Program-made: the position numbers and the translations under genes
Assembly (NCBI GenBank): GCA_965153355.1
Contig: OZ231126.1
Coordinates: 44,578,001 to 44,642,000 of the forward strand
DNA length: 64,000 nt
Reading direction: 5' to 3'
Source: Flaccisagitta enflata
Taxonomy: Eukaryota > Chaetognatha > Sagittoidea > Aphragmophora
In this document: positions 62,601-64,000 of the stretch, in pieces
Layout: each line of letters opens with the position of its first letter
How positions within the stretch are numbered: position 1 is the first letter of the stretch
Notes under the pieces: model-generated
What the model saw: the letters and a program-made list of their open reading frames with translations, nothing else
Database searches by the model: none
Told to the model about the DNA's origin: nothing

Positions 62601-64000
62601 GAAGACGGACGTGGATCAGAGGCTGGGAAGAGCAAGGAAGCCATGGGCCAAGGTCAGAGGTCGCTTAGTCGGTTCAAAATTAAGCAAGAAGATGCAGGCG
62701 AGAATCATCGAAGCAAGTGTAGAGAGTGGCCTTCTGTTCGACTGTGCAGTAAGGGTATGGCAGATCAAGGAGATCAAACAGTTACAGAGCATGGTCGACA
62801 GATGTTACCGTTACGTCTGGAGCAGGAAAACAGGACCGCCGCTTATTCAAATGGAGAAGGAACGAAAAAATATGTGGGATGTGAGAAGAGAGCTTGGAGT
62901 TAAATCTCTGCGGTGGAAGATTGAGAAGCAAGTTCTAGAGAGAATAGGGCACGTGATCAGAATGGACGACGAGAGGAGAGCAAAGGCAGTGATTCTAGGA
63001 TGGATGAGAGAGTTGGAAAAGTGGGAAAAACCAAAAGGAAGAAGAAGAAAAACTATCTGCTACTGGAAGAAGCTACTAAGAGAAGCGGGAGTGGATTGGA
63101 CTGACATTAACAGCGCAACCAAAGACCGGAAAAAATGGAAAAGGATCGTGAAGGAAAGGATGAAGAAAGTGGACAAGTGGGAGAAAGGTACATGTCATCA
63201 TTGGTCAGGAGAAGTCGTGGATAGAAATGAGCAGAAGATAACGATGGTGGACTTCGTCTGCGACGTCTGTGGGAAAAGATGCAAGTCGAAAGGAGGGTTG
63301 GTAGTGCATAGGAGAAGATTACATGAGGTGTCAAAGAAGAAAAAGATTTTTGAGTGTGAAGCGTGTGAGGAAAAATTCCAACAGGAGGCGAATTTGTGGA
63401 ATCACAAGAAGATATGCGGCGGGGCTGCTGCAAGCAGCAGCGACAGAAGGATGTGTGCCTGCGGTAGAGAATTTGCTAAAAGTTACATAGCACGCCATAA
63501 GGAGAAGTGTCTAAGGGCCGAGGCAGCGAGAGAAGAAGTAGAGGAGAGGCTGCCACGAGTCTACACGGTGAACAAGCTCAAGTGGGGGAAAGTAAAAGCT
63601 CAGGATTTCAAAACTACCAGAGCATCACATTTCATCTCTTGCAGTGTTGTAGAAAATTACTTGACATTTTGTATAAGCCAAAGCTGAGATCATTAGCTCA
63701 AATACTTTAGAGGATACATTAAAATCTTTGAAATATCCATAACTAGGAATAGCTCAAAAAACAACTTTCAGACTTGAGCGCTTTGAAACTGGTAAATGAT
63801 GTTGTTTCATTCTTTCATCAATTATTGAACCAAATGTTGCATTCTTGGTTTCTACCTGAAGCACCATGAATGCCTTTTAGGTTTTTCTATCCAACTCAAT
63901 AAATTCATGCTATTTTCTTAACTGCAATTTGAGTTTGATTGAGAATCGATGAGCAATTTTTTGAGGTTGGAGAGGAACCTTCACATTTTTGGTCATATCT
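59673..64000 (+). mobile_element. Non-LTR retrotransposon (LINE), APE endonuclease type
   Basis: A leader of about 110 bp, one long intact ORF (59782-63687) and 313 bp of AT-rich DNA to the window end; neither boundary is certain, and 63688-64000 may be 3' UTR or host DNA. It sits in the gene C intron in the same orientation. The plus strand is strongly purine-rich, unlike its neighbours. No poly(A) tail or TSD is visible in the window. Confidence 0.85.
59782..63687 (+). CDS. LINE polyprotein: APE endonuclease, reverse transcriptase, zinc fingers (1301 aa)
   Basis: A basic N-terminus holds IHPNPGP (71-77), a 2A-like motif known from several APE-type LINEs but lacking the usual upstream Gly-Asp. 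The endonuclease domain (about 118-360) has TWNVQSM (N125), LSEVKA (E158), GGDFNAH (D260, N262) and SDH (D352, H353). The RT domain (about 590-930) has LLDLRKAY (D753) and FADDTTVV (D884, D885); KAYP replaces the common KAFD. A GHVIRMDDERR segment follows. The C-terminus has three metal-binding clusters: C1160, C1163, H1176, H1181; C1192, C1195, H1208, C1212; C1225, C1227, H1239, C1243. The role is target-primed reverse transcription of its own RNA in the nucleus. A G11 run at 59824-59834 makes the first 65 residues doubtful; M66 (59977) is an alternative start. Clade (CR1/Jockey/L2-like) unresolved. Confidence 0.9.
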   Translation: MFARTEVELVFWAAGGGGRSGRPASPVATLTPIHLLWCSTKTVGFSPIGAVSRVGEERRRKAEVRMAITTIHPNPGPQLEGRRKARRERRKKRRERRRQEKARKKEEDRLRGLKTKEELVVVTWNVQSMSVESLRRRNLRTVVCFAEKSGWDVVLLSEVKARGKGVVWLGQDEQLVAVVHSERAGVMLRGEALKRWCEGGQRKKWDERHVAVKVEEWVLVATYMPVWTHGRDAEIEEEKEKLLEHVKWAKKGEVVVVGGDFNAHIGGGEGRGGVCGCFGLRSSNAQGEALKDWCEINGLCWVNGFFSEKRRGTWRSNFTGLWYELDGFIMKENERHKFAKKMKTVGENVISDHKPKKLVIDVTKKKKWRREYAKKRKPTIQWEKLKIEEVQKKYEEVVGRKMEEREEEEPSQEETGWGKLQEVVMEAAKEVCGESTRRIDNPWMVGKEEEVRRLKGEISRCLERRDAAEEEEEEERAKVELKEARKMWKRELRRWEREWWDAELSRCENAANCGNLGEMYKSLKTLGGRGAKKVATGTTVTKEEFRSHFKKVSEERFENLLEELEKVVDKAEDLREDDRTRGWRERLGRPPDRTEIEREMGKMKDAAPGEDGVRLCYLKKGGRKVMDEVVRIVQFMWVNGAEKWEESLRSGQVVPLYKNKGDRNDPNNYRGVCLLSMGSRIVARIVACRLKEWAESMGLLDDNQAGFRSGRSTADATQMMMRLMEDAEDLGRRKRTAGRSDDDGSKPAARLLDLRKAYPRVNKPALWRLLRRYGLDGDFLRVIMDLHETTEYAIRGKEGNSEGWVPDRGLREGCPSSPILFNIFHQAVMRVAIEERKEKAEESEKEVGVCMKWVPGSAIPSEKLWEKENSEAVEVWVDLSLFADDTTVVGNEEELEEGVETVKRVMGYFEERNNDDKEEKLVFGEKEGEGIRMLGCWMGWKTDVDQRLGRARKPWAKVRGRLVGSKLSKKMQARIIEASVESGLLFDCAVRVWQIKEIKQLQSMVDRCYRYVWSRKTGPPLIQMEKERKNMWDVRRELGVKSLRWKIEKQVLERIGHVIRMDDERRAKAVILGWMRELEKWEKPKGRRRKTICYWKKLLREAGVDWTDINSATKDRKKWKRIVKERMKKVDKWEKGTCHHWSGEVVDRNEQKITMVDFVCDVCGKRCKSKGGLVVHRRRLHEVSKKKKIFECEACEEKFQQEANLWNHKKICGGAAASSSDRRMCACGREFAKSYIARHKEKCLRAEAAREEVEERLPRVYTVNKLKWGKVKAQDFKTTRASHFISCSVVENYLTFCISQS

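Overview
The window is nuclear DNA from an animal, most likely an invertebrate whose phylum I cannot settle. Genes are split by GT-AG introns, exon phases are conserved between paralogues, there is a (CCCTAA)n interstitial telomere tract, and a full-length APE-type LINE is present. Microsatellites and inverted-repeat elements dominate. Almost all long open frames outside the genes named here are artefacts of (CT)n, (GT)n, (CAA)n, (GAA)n, (CTTT)n and A-rich tracts.

Layout. 1-6 kb: microsatellites, a 71-bp minisatellite at two sites and a 1.5-kb foldback element. 6.2-9.8 kb, minus strand: a two-exon gene joining a DZIP3-type HEPN domain to a kelch beta-propeller. 10-23 kb: triplet microsatellites, a 3.3-kb palindrome, a 5.3-kb terminal-inverted-repeat (TIR) element with a perfect 8-bp target-site duplication (TSD), and two inverted copies of a repeat carrying a tRNA-like (pol III A/B box) module. 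24.4-27.8 kb, plus strand: a complete seven-exon SLC16/monocarboxylate-transporter-like gene (A, 429 aa). 28-42 kb: repeats, including two copies of a TIR family each flanked by a perfect 9-bp TSD. 42.0-50.4 kb, plus: paralogue B (six exons, 467 aa). 51.6-58.1 kb: several palindromic elements inserted into one another. 58.4-59.5 kb, plus: the first two visible exons of a third paralogue C. 59.7-63.7 kb: an intact LINE ORF in the following intron of C, in the same orientation, running close to the window end.

The three transporters form a tandem family. Exons of 180, 211 and 126 nt and their phases are kept, and homologous introns of A and B carry the same class of microsatellite. No functional link between the HEPN-kelch gene and the transporters can be read from the sequence.

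The least familiar content is the repeat landscape. Family V has a 5' GGTCAGCG(G)TACCCG box, 35-56-bp internal inverted repeats around a degenerate 20-bp VNTR, and an A-rich 3' end. Family H has a GGCCGGATACACGG head, a (CGAC/GGAC)n tract, and a hairpin tail ending CGACTAAAAA. Several unrelated TIR elements enclose arrays of about 160-180-bp repeats. V, H and TIR are working labels used only here. No searches were run; all family assignments come from motifs and manual alignment within the window.
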